Shown here in pieces: positions 33,438 to 41,910 of a stretch of DNA of 64,000 nucleotides. Position numbers and translations under genes: made by a program. Under the pieces are notes generated by a model, which worked only from the letters and a program-made list of their open reading frames with translations, did not search any database and had not been told where the DNA came from. Source of the stretch: an uncultured Phycisphaerales bacterium (GTDB lineage: Bacteria; Planctomycetota; Phycisphaerae; WQYP01); NCBI GenBank assembly GCA_903845195.1, contig CAIMWO010000019.1, forward strand, positions 1-64,000, given 5' to 3'. Numbering within the stretch: the first letter of the stretch is position 1; each line of letters opens with the position of its first letter.

Positions 33438-33866
33438 TTATTGGATAAGGGTGGCGGCGGTGATGCGCCAGGTTTCGCCTGTGCGGGTGAAGGTGAGGAG
33501 TTGGCGGGCGCGCTGGGAGGCGACGGTGGCTTGGATTTGGACGGTGGCATCGGCGGAGGTGGGGCCGGGGCCGATTTGCAGGTGGAGGGTTCCGTCGACC
33601 GACGAAGGGAGGGGCACGTCGATGTTGCGGGAGGCGTTGCCGCGGGCGGCGAGCTCTGTTTCGGCGTAGGCTGCGCCGGCGAGGAGGAGTTGGCGTTCCT
33701 GGGCCTGGGTTTTGGCGGCGTGGGTGCGGCGGGCTTCGGTGGCAAAAAGGGCGCTCATGGCCACGGCGGCGGAACCGACAAGCATGAGCATCATGACGAC
33801 CGTCATGGTGGCCATGGCGCGGCGGCGGTGGGGAATGGGGGATGGGCGGGGGGAGTTCTTTTTCAT
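33438..33866 (-). CDS. Pilus/type II secretion accessory protein with prepilin-like N-terminus
   Basis: A 142-residue protein at the end of the secretion operon. After a basic stretch (KKNSPRPSPIPHRRRAMATM) comes one hydrophobic helix (TVVMMLMLVGSAAVAMSALFA), then a charged coil (EARRTHAAKTQAQERQLLLA) and a small C-terminal domain. The layout is that of GspK/PilX-type minor pilins, but the usual G-F-x-L-x-E cleavage site is replaced by R-A-M-A-T-M-T, so processing by prepilin peptidase is uncertain. Its start overlaps the stop of the previous gene by four bases (ATGA). Confidence 0.65.
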   Translation of the reverse strand: MKKNSPRPSPIPHRRRAMATMTVVMMLMLVGSAAVAMSALFATEARRTHAAKTQAQERQLLLAGAAYAETELAARGNASRNIDVPLPSSVDGTLHLQIGPGPTSADATVQIQATVASQRARQLLTFTRTGETWRITAATLIQ

Positions 33867-34318
33867 GGTGTGCCTCCCGCCAGTTGCACCTGGCTGACCA
33901 GCACGACGGTATCGTCTGCGCCATCGCCGACGTGAACGATGACCTGCGGGCCGCGGAGTTCGAAGGTGAGGGCCGGCAGTTTATTCCAGCGGCGGCGCTG
34001 TTCCCGGGGGAGTTCCAGACGGGTCAGGCCTTCGGCAGTGGACGACCAGCGAAGCTCATCCTTTCCGCGATGGAGGGAAAGCGTGCCGTCCTGCAGAGTG
34101 ATGGCCTCGGCGGACCAGACATCGCGGCGAAGCTGGGCGAGTGCGGAATCGACACGGCCGAGAAGTTCATCGCGCCGGACGCTTTGCGTGCTGGCCTTCA
34201 TGGTCATGATGAAGAGTTCGGTGGCGAGCACCGAGAAGGCCGCCATGAGCAGCACGACTTGCAGCAGTTCCACCAGCGTGAATCCGCGGCGGCGAGAATG
34301 ATTTCGTCGTGCGTTCAT
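33863..34318 (-). CDS. Pseudopilin-like protein (GspJ type)
   Basis: A 151-residue protein with a canonical prepilin signal, RRRGFTLVELLQVVLLMAAF: cleavage after Gly, then Phe-Thr-Leu-Val-Glu with the Glu at +5. A C-terminal domain of about 110 residues follows (LSLHRGKDELRWSSTAEGLT ... LTFELRGPQVIVHVGDGADD) and fits the GspJ-type beta-rich head. It should join the tip of a secretion pseudopilus or type IV pilus. It overlaps both neighbours by four bases. Confidence 0.8.
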   Translation of the reverse strand: MNARRNHSRRRGFTLVELLQVVLLMAAFSVLATELFIMTMKASTQSVRRDELLGRVDSALAQLRRDVWSAEAITLQDGTLSLHRGKDELRWSSTAEGLTRLELPREQRRRWNKLPALTFELRGPQVIVHVGDGADDTVVLVSQVQLAGGTP

Positions 34319-34662
34319 GAGCCACCCCCCCCACCCACCCCACCCCCGGGCACGAGGCCGGTAAGGCTCACGGCATGACCGTGGTGCGTGGCGGTGACTT
34401 TCACCCAATGCTGACGAGGCGGGGCAGACGCAGGCAGAGCGACGACGACCACGCCATCGCGCGGCGATTGGCCAGTCTGCAGGCGGATCAGCGATTCCTC
34501 GGCGCTGCGGGCCGCGGCGCGAATATCCGCAAGCTGGCCGGTCGTCTTTTTCAACTGGACGGCGGCGTAGAGCATCGTGGTGATGAGGATGGTGATCGCG
34601 GCGATGGCCCAGAGGGTTTCGGCAACCATGAAGGCGCGGCGCGATGAAGGATTTCGTTTCAT
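34315..34662 (-). CDS. Pseudopilin-like protein (GspI type)
   Basis: A 115-residue protein with a divergent prepilin signal (PSSRRAFMVAETLWAIAAIT): A-F-M-V-A-E has Ala before the Phe where Gly is usual, with Glu at +5. The C-terminus ends in a glycine-rich tail GLVPGGGVGGGGGS coded by a slippery C-rich tract (34322-34350). The tract runs up to the stop and the start of the next gene, so a change in run length would alter the end of this protein. It overlaps both neighbours by four bases, as expected for a translationally coupled operon. Confidence 0.75.
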   Translation of the reverse strand: MKRNPSSRRAFMVAETLWAIAAITILITTMLYAAVQLKKTTGQLADIRAAARSAEESLIRLQTGQSPRDGVVVVALPASAPPRQHWVKVTATHHGHAVSLTGLVPGGGVGGGGGS

Positions 34663-36002
34663 AGCGGCGACCTCCCATCCCAGCCCATCACGGCGTTGAT
34701 CAAATGAGGCAGCGGGACAAAGATGGCCATCACCACGAAACAGACGACGAGACCCATCGCGATGACGACGGCGGGTTCGAAAGCGGCGCGCAGGACGATG
34801 GCGGTGCGGCTGAACCGTCCGCGATAGTAGCGGGCGAGGAACGTGAAGATCTGGGACGCGTCCGTGGAATCGCCGGAGGTTTCCCGCGACGGACCGGTCA
34901 GCGTTTCGAGCAGGGACGCCATCAGGGCGGGCAATCCGGCGGCGCGGGCGGCGGGACCAAGGGGTTGGCCCTCCTGCATGCGGCGGGACCAATTCACGAT
35001 TTTGACGCGGAGCCGGGTATTGATGTCCAGCTCCGAGGCTTGCAGAAGTGCCATGGGAAGGGGAATGCCCTGCTGGGCGGAGTCGGCGAGCACCTGGTTG
35101 ACGTCGGCCAGGCCGCGGTTGGCTTCGAGGGAGCCGAGGACGGGCATGCCCCAGATCATGGTATCGCGAAAACTTCGAGGCAGGAGACCGGGCCAGCGCG
35201 GCGCGAGCGTCTTGCCGAGGCTGCCGACGACCAGCCACAGCATTCCCATCAGGAGTACCACCAACACCAGTTGCAGGGCGTATTCGTCGCTCAGGGAAAG
35301 CAACAGTTGTGTCTGCCAGGGTATGACCGCATGAAAATCCTTATAGATCTCCCGGAACTTGGGGAAAATGAACGTCGTCAGGCCGTACATATAGACGATC
35401 AGGAAGAGCCCGAGACCGAAGGGATAGATTCGATAGAAAAGGGCCTGGTCTTCCGGTTCGCGCGGTTCGATGCGTTGGTATTCCGCCACCAGGCGATGGA
35501 GTGCCTGGCGGAGGCAACCGGTCTGTTCGCCGGCGAGCACGAGGGGGAAGACGCGCGGGGGCAGTTCGGGGACGGCCTGGCGGAGGGCATCGCCGAGCGG
35601 ATTGCCGTAGCGAAGCAACTGGAGAAGCCGTTCCATGCGCCGGGCCACAGCGCCCGATTCGCCTTTTTGTGCGGCATCGAGAAAGGGGACGAGCGGGAGG
35701 TTGAGGCGCACGGCATTTTCGACGTACATCAAGATGAGCCAGCCGCGCTGTTCGCGCATCCGCTCCGTCACCCGCTGGGCCACGAGGATCATCAGGACGA
35801 TGAAGGCTGGGATCATTCCGACAAAGAATACGACGCCATAGCTGCCGACGAGCCAGACCGCCACGATCAGCAGTGCGCTCAGGAACACCCAGACGAAAGG
35901 CCCGGTCACGCCCATGAGCAGACGAATCGCCAGCGGCACGGTGCGCGAAGGATCGGCGCGCCGGTAAGAGAGTGCTTGAGGTTGCCTGGGATCAGGATTC
36001 AT
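34659..36002 (-). CDS. Type II secretion F-domain inner-membrane protein (second GspF-like)
   Basis: A 447-residue platform protein. Two membrane helices near the N-terminus (VWVFLSALLIVAVWLVGSYG and VFFVGMIPAFIVLMILVAQ) precede two type II secretion F domains: AVRLNLPLVPFLDAAQKGES ... FPLVLAGEQTGCLRQALHRL, and later IWGMPVLGSLEANRGLADVN ... A typical F-family C-terminus with a helix (IAMGLVVCFVVMAIFVPLPH) closes it. It is a diverged paralogue of the GspF upstream. ATG 36002 is preferred to GTG 36026, which would overlap the previous gene by 11 bases. Confidence 0.8.
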   Translation of the reverse strand: MNPDPRQPQALSYRRADPSRTVPLAIRLLMGVTGPFVWVFLSALLIVAVWLVGSYGVVFFVGMIPAFIVLMILVAQRVTERMREQRGWLILMYVENAVRLNLPLVPFLDAAQKGESGAVARRMERLLQLLRYGNPLGDALRQAVPELPPRVFPLVLAGEQTGCLRQALHRLVAEYQRIEPREPEDQALFYRIYPFGLGLFLIVYMYGLTTFIFPKFREIYKDFHAVIPWQTQLLLSLSDEYALQLVLVVLLMGMLWLVVGSLGKTLAPRWPGLLPRSFRDTMIWGMPVLGSLEANRGLADVNQVLADSAQQGIPLPMALLQASELDINTRLRVKIVNWSRRMQEGQPLGPAARAAGLPALMASLLETLTGPSRETSGDSTDASQIFTFLARYYRGRFSRTAIVLRAAFEPAVVIAMGLVVCFVVMAIFVPLPHLINAVMGWDGRSPL

Positions 36003-36015
36003 AGCGGTAATTCCA

Positions 36016-37221
36016 TCACTCGCCACTGACTGACTGGATCAATTTCACCAGCGGCAAAAACATCGCCAGCACCGTGATTCCGACCGTCACCGATAAGATG
36101 ATGAGGAAGATCGGCGTAAGGATCGTCGGCAGAAAACGCAGGCGATGCTCGGCCTGTTGTTCGTACATCAAGGCGAGCGTTCCCAGCGTGGAGGGCAGAT
36201 CACCGGTGCGGCTGCCCAGTTCAATGGCGGCGGGAACGGCCGGCGGGATCAGACGCATGCGCCGGGGATCGAGCAAAGATTGTCCCTGCGACATGGCGGC
36301 GGCCAATTCGCTGCCTTCGGCGGCCAGACGCGGACTGCCGACGGCGCTTCCGGCGAGTCCGAAAGCCTTGGGCAGATCGATGCCGGATTCGACGCCGAGC
36401 TTCAACGCATCGCACCAGCGCGCCAGCAGGCTCAGGCGAATCACCCGGCCAATGAGCGGCATGGGCAGGATGAACCAATCGACGAAGAGCGCGGTCTTGC
36501 GCGAGACGACCAGGATGATCCAGGTGGCCAGGACCAGCAAAAGCAAGATGAAAATGCCGAGGATGATCGCGGGCATGTATTGGCCGAGCATCAAGAGAAG
36601 TTCCGTGAGCATGGGAAGGGTCGTTCTGAAATCCTTGAAGATTTCGCGGAACTGGGGGAGCACGTAGACGGACATGATGAGGACGACGCCCATGAGGGCC
36701 GTGAAGACGACGCACGGATAGGCCAGGATGCGCCAGAGGTTTTTGCGCAGGCGGGCGACCAGTTCAAGGTGTCGTCCGAGGTTGAAGAGCAGGCCCGGCA
36801 GGTTTCCGGCCTTGACGCCGGCTTCGACGATGCGGGAGTAGAGCGGCGGGAAGCGATGGGCGTGAAGGGCGAAGGCTTCGCCGAGGGGCAGGCCGCGTTC
36901 GAGGTCCGCGGCGACATCATTGGCGGCGGCGGCCATCTTGCCGCGGCCGACGTCGGCGGCGATCAGACGCAGGCCGTACTCCACGGGCAATCCCGCGGCG
37001 GTGAGGTGCGCGAGCTGTTGATTGAAGAGGAGAAAATCTTCGGTGCCCAGGGTGCGGCGCATCTTGGGGGAAGCGGGCTCGGCGGCGGCAACGGTGAGCA
37101 CGCGCAGGCCGAGGCCGGTGAGCTGCTCCAGCGCCGCGGCTGCCGATGCGGCTTCGATCGTGCCGGCGAGAGATTGGCCGGATTGAGTTTGAGCTTCGTA
37201 GGCAAATGCACTCGTCGCCAT
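36016..37221 (-). CDS. gspF: Type II secretion / type IV pilus platform protein GspF
   Basis: A 401-residue inner-membrane protein with the standard GspF/PilC order: cytoplasmic F domain 1 (LLFNQQLAHLTAAGLPVEYG ... LYSRIVEAGVKAGNLPGLLF), helices WRILAYPCVVFTALMGVVLI and AIILGIFILLLLVLATWIIL, then F domain 2 (LSLLARWCDALKLGVESGID ... AIELGSRTGDLPSTLGTLAL) and the closing helix. It connects the ATPase to the pseudopilus base. ATG 37221 follows a GAGGT site; the GTG just before is less likely. The ATPase gene lies upstream on the other side of a repeat. Confidence 0.88.
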   Translation of the reverse strand: MATSAFAYEAQTQSGQSLAGTIEAASAAAALEQLTGLGLRVLTVAAAEPASPKMRRTLGTEDFLLFNQQLAHLTAAGLPVEYGLRLIAADVGRGKMAAAANDVAADLERGLPLGEAFALHAHRFPPLYSRIVEAGVKAGNLPGLLFNLGRHLELVARLRKNLWRILAYPCVVFTALMGVVLIMSVYVLPQFREIFKDFRTTLPMLTELLLMLGQYMPAIILGIFILLLLVLATWIILVVSRKTALFVDWFILPMPLIGRVIRLSLLARWCDALKLGVESGIDLPKAFGLAGSAVGSPRLAAEGSELAAAMSQGQSLLDPRRMRLIPPAVPAAIELGSRTGDLPSTLGTLALMYEQQAEHRLRFLPTILTPIFLIILSVTVGITVLAMFLPLVKLIQSVSGE

Positions 37222-37245
37222 CACGCCACCTCGGTCGGGAGGAAA

Positions 37246-37330
37246 GAATCAAGAAGCAAGAAGTAAGAAGCGAATGGGATGATTTTTGGGGGATCGAAAT
37301 TTTCCGGGTTGCCTCTTGCTTCTTCTCAGT
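37246..37330. repeat. Heptamer arrays, GAAGCAA units and a short inverted partner
   Basis: Units GAATCAA, GAAGCAA, GAAGTAA, GAAGCGA (37246-37273) are followed after 40 bases by CTCTTGCTTCTTCTCAG, the complement. The inverted arm includes the stop codon of the ATPase gene (37326-37328). Confidence 0.8.
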
Positions 37331-38396
37331 TGCCAAGGACTCGTTGCACTTCCGCCGCGTCGGTGACTCCTGCCAGGACCAGCGCTGCGGCTGCTGCCTG
37401 AATACTAACATGACCGGCTTGTGCGCCAAAGATTTTTTTGAGCGTTTCTCCATCGGCACGTTTGAGGATGGCTTCTCGAACCGATGGGTCCACAATGCCA
37501 TACTCCGCGACGGGGACGCGGCCGCGGTAGGCGGCGCCATCGCGCCGCCGCAACAATCGCTGATTGACCACGCCAAAAACGCAGCTGGTGATCTGGTACG
37601 GTTCGATGCCCATTTCGATGAGTCGTGCGATCGCGCCGCCGGGGTGGCCGGCATGGAGCGTGCAGATCAGCCGATGGCCCGAGAGCGTGGCCTGCACGGC
37701 GATGCTGGCGGTGGCGGCATCGCGGATTTCGCCCAGCATCAGCACCTGAGGGTCTTGCCGCATCACGCTCTTGAGGGCGCGTTCGTACGTCATGGAGCCG
37801 TGGGCGGAGACTTCGACCTGCGTGACGCGCGGAAGGATGCGCTCGACGGGGTCTTCGATGCTGATGATGGAGAGGCCGGGGGAGGATTGGGCGATGTATT
37901 CGAGGAGTGCGTAGATGGTGGTAGTTTTGCCGCTGCCGGCCGGGCCGGTGATGAGGAGCATGCCGGCATCAGCGCGGGCAAAACTATACAGAGCTTGCAG
38001 GATGTCCTGCGGCAGGCCGAGGGTTTCGAGCGTGCGCGGTTGGACGAGTTCCGCGGGCAGGCGGACGACGGCGCGCATGCCGCCGGTGACGGGGATGACG
38101 GCCAGGCGCAGGTCCATGGGGGCGTAGTCCGGCAGTTCGAGGCGGACGCGGCCTTCCTGGGGGATGTCCATTTTGTAGGTGAGCAGTTGGGCCATGACCA
38201 TCAGACGCAGGACGATGCCGCGGCCGATATCGGCGGGGAGGGTTTCGATGGTTTTCAGGAGGCCGTCGGTGCGGAAGCGGATTTCGTAGGAGTCGCCGAC
38301 GGGTTCAACATGCACATCGGACGCCTGAGCGGCGACGGCGCGGGCGAGGATTCCTTCGACGATGGGTCGTGCGTCCATGGCGGTTTGAGTATCCAT
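37326..38396 (-). CDS. Type II secretion / pilus assembly ATPase (GspE family)
   Basis: A 356-residue ATPase of the GspE/PilB/PilT superfamily. The N-terminal part has SDVHVEP (26-32); the core has Walker A GPAGSGKT (151-158), the Asp box, Walker B LMLGEIRDA and the His box (TLHAGHPGGAIARLIEMGIE). It lacks the N1E domain and the CxxC zinc site of long GspE proteins, so it is closer in length to PilT. It heads the operon: ATPase, F, F-like, three pilin-like genes. ATG 38405 is also in frame; a heptamer repeat lies just upstream. Confidence 0.87.
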   Translation of the reverse strand: MDTQTAMDARPIVEGILARAVAAQASDVHVEPVGDSYEIRFRTDGLLKTIETLPADIGRGIVLRLMVMAQLLTYKMDIPQEGRVRLELPDYAPMDLRLAVIPVTGGMRAVVRLPAELVQPRTLETLGLPQDILQALYSFARADAGMLLITGPAGSGKTTTIYALLEYIAQSSPGLSIISIEDPVERILPRVTQVEVSAHGSMTYERALKSVMRQDPQVLMLGEIRDAATASIAVQATLSGHRLICTLHAGHPGGAIARLIEMGIEPYQITSCVFGVVNQRLLRRRDGAAYRGRVPVAEYGIVDPSVREAILKRADGETLKKIFGAQAGHVSIQAAAAALVLAGVTDAAEVQRVLGN

Positions 38397-38440
38397 GGGG
38401 GACATCTTAACCGCGCGCGGGAGGAGAGGGAGGGGAAAAG

Positions 38441-38475
38441 ATGAAACATAAAACAAGAAACATAAAACACAAAAC
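38441..38475. repeat. Heptamer tandem array, unit ATAAAAC
   Basis: Five 7-nt units (ATGAAAC, ATAAAAC, AAGAAAC, ATAAAAC, ACAAAAC) lie upstream of the secretion ATPase gene. Confidence 0.85.
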
Positions 38476-38525
38476 AACGGGAAGGTGCTGGAAAGTCGAT
38501 GACATCGGCTCATGCCGTCAAACAC

Positions 38526-39305
38526 CTATACAGTCTGGAGGCCATCAACCAACGAATCTAGCAACTGACGAAAGTCGGGACGACGCCCAATTAGTGCTAC
38601 CCCTCGGCGGTACTGAGCCTTTCGACGCCAAAACGGGAATCCACCAGAACAGAAGGCCTTCCGCAACTCGTCCACAAAACATATGTTTCCGTCACCATCA
38701 TTATATAGAGTGCCATCAATACCTTGGGACGGAAGTGCTAATCCTTTCGGGTCGCAGTTCGATGCATATCCCCCAACAGGAAAGAACTTTTCAAAAGATC
38801 GCGACGGCACTTGCGAGGCGGCACATCGGGCGATCATCTGGTCCCGAAGCTCCAAGCATCGTTCAATGCGCAAAAACACCAGGGGCACATGCAAACCCAG
38901 CCCCACCACAGGAAGGTCAGCGCAATCAGCTGACAGGGTTTGCCGATAGAATAGCTGGTCCGGGTGCTGACGAAAGTCCACCGACGCTATGCGCTGATAC
39001 CACGTCCGCACGATCAACGGCAGGGTGCCCATTGAGAGTTCAAGGTCGATGACCGCGGCTCTGTCCCTCTCGGCCGCGTCAACTATCACTTCCTCAGGTC
39101 GTTCAAAGCGATACCCGAGCGCTATCAACCGATCTCGAAGCAGACGCAAATTATGGTGGGCACGGTCAACAATTTCCTCCGCAACTGCTCGCGCATCAGA
39201 AAGCAGGGGTTCGGCAAGTGCTGTCGCGCCAAGAGAAAGGAGTTCTCCCCACACAGCTTTGCGTTCTCCCATACGGTATCTCATAAGGTACGTGCTAGCC
39301 GACAT
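38526..39305 (-). CDS. Hypothetical protein, C-terminal GGFP motif
   Basis: A 259-residue soluble protein. Its C-terminal part has DPKGLALPSQGIDGTLYNDG and ICFVDELRKAFCSGGFPFW: a proline/glycine block, a short acidic stretch, then F-V-D/E-x-L-R and G-G-F-P. I recall this layout from a widespread family of uncharacterised bacterial proteins, often isolated and close to defence or immunity-type genes, but cannot name it. The N-terminal half is helical (ALAEPLLSDARAVAEEIVDR). ATG 39305 has a good AGGAG site. GC content is visibly lower than in neighbours, which hints at transfer. Confidence 0.7.
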   Translation of the reverse strand: MSASTYLMRYRMGERKAVWGELLSLGATALAEPLLSDARAVAEEIVDRAHHNLRLLRDRLIALGYRFERPEEVIVDAAERDRAAVIDLELSMGTLPLIVRTWYQRIASVDFRQHPDQLFYRQTLSADCADLPVVGLGLHVPLVFLRIERCLELRDQMIARCAASQVPSRSFEKFFPVGGYASNCDPKGLALPSQGIDGTLYNDGDGNICFVDELRKAFCSGGFPFWRRKAQYRRGVALIGRRPDFRQLLDSLVDGLQTV

Positions 39306-39498
39306 CGGAACTCCTATAGTACCGAAAATAGTTTAACTCAATTCTCATCAAAGAGGACCAGACCGTCTGCTCGATGCCAGTGAACGAGCGGATCGTCACG
39401 TCCGCGGGTGGTACGCGGTCCGCACGAAGACCTCTTCGGCTGGCCGATTCTTCGCGGCGGCGGTTTGCCGTTACAATGCGGAGAGCTGGAGGTATTCG

Positions 39499-40959
39499 AT
39501 GGACGCGTGGCTTGCTGGGGTATTGGGTGCGGCGGTTGGCGGCGCGATGGGCGCGACGGTGGCGTATCTGTGGGCGGATCGGCGCGGGCGGGCGGCGGTG
39601 GCCCAGGCGGATACGGGGCGGGCGCTGGCGGAACAGAAAGTGATGGGGTTGGAGAGCGAGCGGGCCCAGGCGGCGGCGGCGGCACAGCGGCGGCAGGATG
39701 ATCTGGCCGCGGCGCTGGAGGCCCAGCAGGCGGCGGCGGAAGCGTTTCGGGCGCAACTTTCGGAACTGGAAAAGCAGTATGCCACAGCCACGGCGCAGCT
39801 TTCGGCCAGCAAACAGAATATTGATGAGCAGCGAACACTTCTGGATGAAGCGAACGCGAAGTTGACGGCGGCGTTTGCGGCGGTGAGCCGCGAGGCACTG
39901 GAGCGGAGCAGCGCGACCTTCCTGGAGATGGCCAAGACGAAATTTGAGACGCTCAGCACCGAGGCGGCCGGAAACCTGGAGCAGCGCAAGGCGCAGATCG
40001 AGACGCTGCTCAAGCCGCTGCAGGAAACGCTCGGGACGTATCAGAAGCGCCTGGTGGAAATCGAGACCTCACGGGCCAGCGCGTATGGCGACTTGCTCAA
40101 GCACCTCGGCGGGATGTCCGAAACGCAGCGGGCGCTCGCCCAGCAGACGATGCAGTTGGCGACGGCACTCAAGAAGTCGAACGTGCGCGGGCGGTGGGGC
40201 GAGATTGCCCTGGAGCGGCTGGCGGAGCTTTCCGGGATGACCAAGGGCGTGGATTACGAATTGCAGGAATCGCTGACGACCGAGGAGGGTGCGCGCCTGA
40301 GGCCGGACATGGTGGTGAAAATGCCCGGCAACCGCTTCGTGGTGATCGACAGCAAGGCGGTGATGGATGCATTCTTGAACGCGGCGGGGGCGACCGATGA
40401 TGCGGCGCGGGGCGAGTTCATGAAGGGGCACGCCCGCAACGTGCGATCGCGGGTGGATGATCTTTCGAGCAAGGCGTACTGGAGCCAGTTTACGAACACG
40501 CCGGAGTTTGTCGTGCTGTTTCTGCCGGGGGAAAGTTTTCTGTATGCGGCGTGCGACCAAGACCCGGCGCTGATCCAGGATGCGATCGTCAAAAAAGTTC
40601 TGCTGGCAACGCCGACGACGCTGATCGCGCTGCTGCAGACGATCGAGCGCGGGTGGCGGCAGGAGTTGCTGAGCAAGAATGCGGAGGAGATTCGCAAGCT
40701 GGGCGTGGAGATCTACGACCGGCTGGCGATCCTGGGGGGAAACATGGCGCGGCTGGGCAAGTCGCTGGATGGCGCGGTGGATCAGTTCAATACGGCCGTC
40801 GGCTCGCTGGACGCGCGGCTGCTGGTCAGCGCGCGGAAGATGAGCGAGCTGGGGGCGCATTCCGATCGCGACCTGCCGGAGTTGCCGCCGGTGGACAAAA
40901 AGACGCGCGAGCTGGGTGCGAGTTTGAATCCGGAAAAATCCCCGCTACTGCCGGAGTGA
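39499..40959 (+). CDS. rmuC: DNA recombination protein RmuC
   Basis: A 486-residue protein that limits DNA rearrangements through an endonuclease-like domain. It has one N-terminal helix (LAGVLGAAVGGAMGATVAYL), a long coiled coil of about 160 residues (AQAAAAAQRRQDDLAAALEA and on) and the RmuC core from about 215: NVRGRWGEIALERLAELSGM, LRPDMVVKMPGNRFVVIDSK (the D-x-K nuclease-fold motif), FVVLFLPGESFLYAACDQDP and TPTTLIALLQTIERGWRQEL. The stop is followed by a GAATTCA heptamer array 17 bases on. Confidence 0.92.
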   Translation: MDAWLAGVLGAAVGGAMGATVAYLWADRRGRAAVAQADTGRALAEQKVMGLESERAQAAAAAQRRQDDLAAALEAQQAAAEAFRAQLSELEKQYATATAQLSASKQNIDEQRTLLDEANAKLTAAFAAVSREALERSSATFLEMAKTKFETLSTEAAGNLEQRKAQIETLLKPLQETLGTYQKRLVEIETSRASAYGDLLKHLGGMSETQRALAQQTMQLATALKKSNVRGRWGEIALERLAELSGMTKGVDYELQESLTTEEGARLRPDMVVKMPGNRFVVIDSKAVMDAFLNAAGATDDAARGEFMKGHARNVRSRVDDLSSKAYWSQFTNTPEFVVLFLPGESFLYAACDQDPALIQDAIVKKVLLATPTTLIALLQTIERGWRQELLSKNAEEIRKLGVEIYDRLAILGGNMARLGKSLDGAVDQFNTAVGSLDARLLVSARKMSELGAHSDRDLPELPPVDKKTRELGASLNPEKSPLLPE

Positions 40960-40975
40960 GGGGGGAGCGGGGGAG

Positions 40976-41010
40976 GAATTCAGAATTCGGAGTTCAGAAT
41001 TCAGAATCTA
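40976..41010. repeat. Heptamer tandem array, unit GAATTCA
   Basis: Five 7-nt units (GAATTCA, GAATTCG, GAGTTCA, GAATTCA, GAATCTA) begin 17 bases after the rmuC stop codon. Confidence 0.88.
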
Positions 41011-41130
41011 ACGAACGACGCCGGCAACATTTTCTTGCGCTGAAACCGCTACTAAAATTCTGCGCTATAATCGTCCGCTGCGCCGCGGTGGGCGGCCAGA
41101 TTTGATTCAGTTTTTGCAGTGGAGTTTGCG

Positions 41131-41874
41131 ATGGCTAAGACTTTCGACAGAAAAGTGGCCCTGGTGACGGGCGGATCGCGGGGAATCGGGGCGGCGATTG
41201 CCCTGCGTTTGGCGCGCGAAGGGGCGGCGGTGGGGATTACGTATTCCAGTTCGAAGCCGCGGGCCGAGGAAGTGGTGCGCGGCATTGAGGCGGCCGGCGG
41301 AAAAGCGGTGGCGATTGCGGCCGACAGCGCCGACGCGCAAGCGGTGAAGGCGGCGGTAGTCGAGACGGTGAAAAAGTTCGGCCGGTTGGATGTGCTGGTG
41401 AATAATGCGGGGATTGCGGTAATGGGACCGCTCGCCGACTTTTCGCTGGAGACTTTCGACCGCATGGTCGCGGTGAACGTGCGGGCCGTTTTTGTCGGAT
41501 CGCAGGAAGCGGCGCGGCACATGAAGGAGGGCGGGCGGATCATTACGATCGGCAGCGTGAATGCCGATCGCATGCCCTTCGCCGGCGGCGCCGTTTACGC
41601 GATGACCAAAGCGGCCGTGGCCGGATTGACCCGCGGCCTGGCGCGCGATCTTGGCCCGCGAGGCATCACCGTCAATGCCATTCAACCCGGGCCGGTGGAT
41701 ACCGATATGAATCCCGCAGAAGGCGCCTTTGCCGAACAGATAAAAGCCCTGATGGCCCTCCCGCGTTACGGCCACGTGGACGAAATCGCCGCGATGACCG
41801 CATACCTGGCTGGCCCGGAAGCCGGCTTCGTCACCGGTTCCTGTCTGACGATTGACGGCGGATTTGCAGCGTAA
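41131..41874 (+). CDS. Short-chain dehydrogenase/reductase (FabG-like)
   Basis: A 247-residue NAD(P)-dependent oxidoreductase. TGGSRGIG (13-20) is the nucleotide-binding loop. NNAG, the catalytic Ser in TIGSVNADRM and the Y-x3-K pair in VYAMTKAAV complete the classical SDR site, with PGPVDTDMNP after it. It resembles 3-oxoacyl-ACP reductases, but no fatty-acid genes are beside it, so the substrate is open. ATG 41131 is chosen; GTG 41119 is in frame but too long for the family. The next gene is convergent. Confidence 0.85.
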   Translation: MAKTFDRKVALVTGGSRGIGAAIALRLAREGAAVGITYSSSKPRAEEVVRGIEAAGGKAVAIAADSADAQAVKAAVVETVKKFGRLDVLVNNAGIAVMGPLADFSLETFDRMVAVNVRAVFVGSQEAARHMKEGGRIITIGSVNADRMPFAGGAVYAMTKAAVAGLTRGLARDLGPRGITVNAIQPGPVDTDMNPAEGAFAEQIKALMALPRYGHVDEIAAMTAYLAGPEAGFVTGSCLTIDGGFAA

Positions 41875-41910
41875 GCTAAGCCGCGTTGCACGTGGCCGAA
41901 GGGACTGCTC

